Assembly: GCA_020634245.1 (NCBI GenBank)
Contig: JACKCC010000020.1
Location: 1-64,000, forward strand
DNA length: 64,000 nucleotides
From: Ardenticatenaceae bacterium
GTDB lineage: Bacteria; Chloroflexota; Anaerolineae; Promineifilales; Promineifilaceae
Direction: 5' to 3'
In this document: piece by piece, positions 63,301 through 64,000 of the stretch
Layout: every line of letters begins with the position of its first letter
Position numbering within the stretch: the stretch's first letter is position 1
Made by a program: the position numbers and the translations under genes
The notes under the pieces: generated by a model
The model's input: only the letters and a program-made list of their open reading frames with translations
The model's database searches: none
What the model was told of the DNA's origin: nothing

Positions 63301-64000
63301 TTACTCCTCTACAAGTAAATTTCCATTATGTGTCGCAACGTGTAGAAGTACCAGCCCGCGAATATCAACCGCCAACCCCACCTGCACATCCTCACCATCA
63401 GTGTAACAGAGGCTGCCAGTCTCGTGCGCCAACAGTGTTAGATCATCAAGGACGTCATAACGTGCCCGTACCGTCGTACGGCTTTCCCCTTCCCCGATGC
63501 TCACAATCTGTTTCACACCGAGGAGCGTATGGGCGCTGTTGCGGCCGACAAGGCGTTCAAAAATGATGGTGTTGCGCTGGTGCTCACTGGGAAAATCCTT
63601 GATCTCCCCAGGATCATACGGCGCATCCTCACTCGGATAATCCCCATACTCCCCAAGATCGAACGTTTCATCCTCATCTGGGTGGTGCCTGGGTTCCTCG
63701 CGATCAGAAGTCTTGTCTTGGCGCTGACGGTGTCTGCGCTCTCCACGGTCGAAAGTTTCATTCTCAAGATTGGCATGCCGCACATCGTCGTACCGGATCG
63801 TAAGGATGCTTGCTTCATACGTTTCCGGTGAACAACGGACCTTCATGGAGAACGTCGTTTTATTATCGGCGTGGTCAAAGATTTGGTAGATACGTTTCTC
63901 GGCGACGTCAGAGCCAAAATCTGTCCAAATGGTAGGTGAGACATGACTCGGTTTGACAGGTGTGGGGTCAACGCCCGACAGCCCGTCACGGCCTATCACG
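63301..64000 (-). CDS. Acidic protein of unknown function, 5' end at window edge
   Basis: An open frame of at least 232 codons. A GTG at 63999 could be the start, but the frame reaches the edge and may extend further. The C-terminal half (about residues 150-232) is beta-strand-rich. The middle is a low-complexity acidic and His/Arg-rich region with degenerate repeats such as DETFDLGEYGDYPSED and APYDPGEIKDFPSE, probably disordered. No family was recognised. Neighbours give no clue. Confidence 0.5.
   Translation of the reverse strand, partial: VIGRDGLSGVDPTPVKPSHVSPTIWTDFGSDVAEKRIYQIFDHADNKTTFSMKVRCSPETYEASILTIRYDDVRHANLENETFDRGERRHRQRQDKTSDREEPRHHPDEDETFDLGEYGDYPSEDAPYDPGEIKDFPSEHQRNTIIFERLVGRNSAHTLLGVKQIVSIGEGESRTTVRARYDVLDDLTLLAHETGSLCYTDGEDVQVGLAVDIRGLVLLHVATHNGNLLVEE

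Noticed and set aside
1..64000. tRNA or rRNA genes
   Set aside because: Intergenic gaps were scanned by eye for T-loop-like GGTTCGA strings and cloverleaf arms; none was convincing.

Overview
The window reads as chromosome from a mid-GC bacterium, most likely a member of the Chloroflexota (Anaerolineae/Ardenticatenia-like). This assignment is an inference from gene content: many polytopic GT39/YfhO/O-antigen-ligase-type membrane glycosyltransferases, LysM proteins, multi-GAF histidine kinases, a PknB-like kinase with an extracellular SH3-like domain, and no outer-membrane genes. No rRNA, tRNA or CRISPR array was seen. A striking genome-wide signature is the 8-bp palindrome ACGGCCGT (usually AACGGCCGTT). 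By eye it occurs roughly 85 times in 64 kb, where about one is expected by chance, inside genes in several frames and in terminator stems, much like HIP1 of cyanobacteria.

Layout. 1-1237: 3'-truncated GT39 membrane protein (minus). 1408-5119: ribosomal protein S1-like gene and clpC. 5187-7583: LysM lipoprotein and a possibly leaderless Ser/Thr kinase. 7580-11423: O-antigen-ligase-like and large membrane glycosyltransferase genes. 11514-12026: DinB-like protein. 12222-17442: a branched-chain amino-acid ABC operon (livK-H-M-G-F) ending in a CBS-domain gene and an intrinsic terminator. 17443-25440: an accessory segment with 63-bp palindromic elements, decayed gene ends, a zinc-ribbon protein, a TPR protein, a type IIG restriction-modification enzyme carrying in-frame repeat insertions, a 22-bp tandem array, and a cluster of palindromes.

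25445-28841: response regulator and Cache-HAMP-GAF-PAS histidine kinase. 29028-33950: YfhO-like, GT39 and GT2 genes, apparently a polyprenyl-phosphate-sugar glycosylation cluster. 34144-36008: HAD phosphatase overlapping rlmN. 36048-38545: M23/LysM peptidase and rho. 39003-44559: fbp and the conserved translation/lipid-carrier block rpsB-tsf-pyrH-frr-uppS-cdsA, with a near-consensus promoter and long leader ahead of rpsB. 44808-51757: ABC-2 exporter, YhfC-like membrane protease, fabI, 3-methyladenine glycosylase and a soluble three-GAF kinase.

51964-58406: FabL-like reductase, proline dehydrogenase with a membrane-anchor-like N terminus, citrate synthase, DUF2203, ErpA/IscA, a winged-helix regulator paired with an MFS exporter. 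58527-64000: GT39, an AT-rich acyltransferase, an alpha/beta hydrolase and an unrecognised acidic protein cut by the window edge.

The most unusual material is the palindrome system (ACGGCCGT plus at least four other hairpin families) and the 17.4-24.4 kb accessory segment. There, tandem copies of a gene 3' end alternate with hairpins, and similar elements are read through in frame by the restriction enzyme gene.
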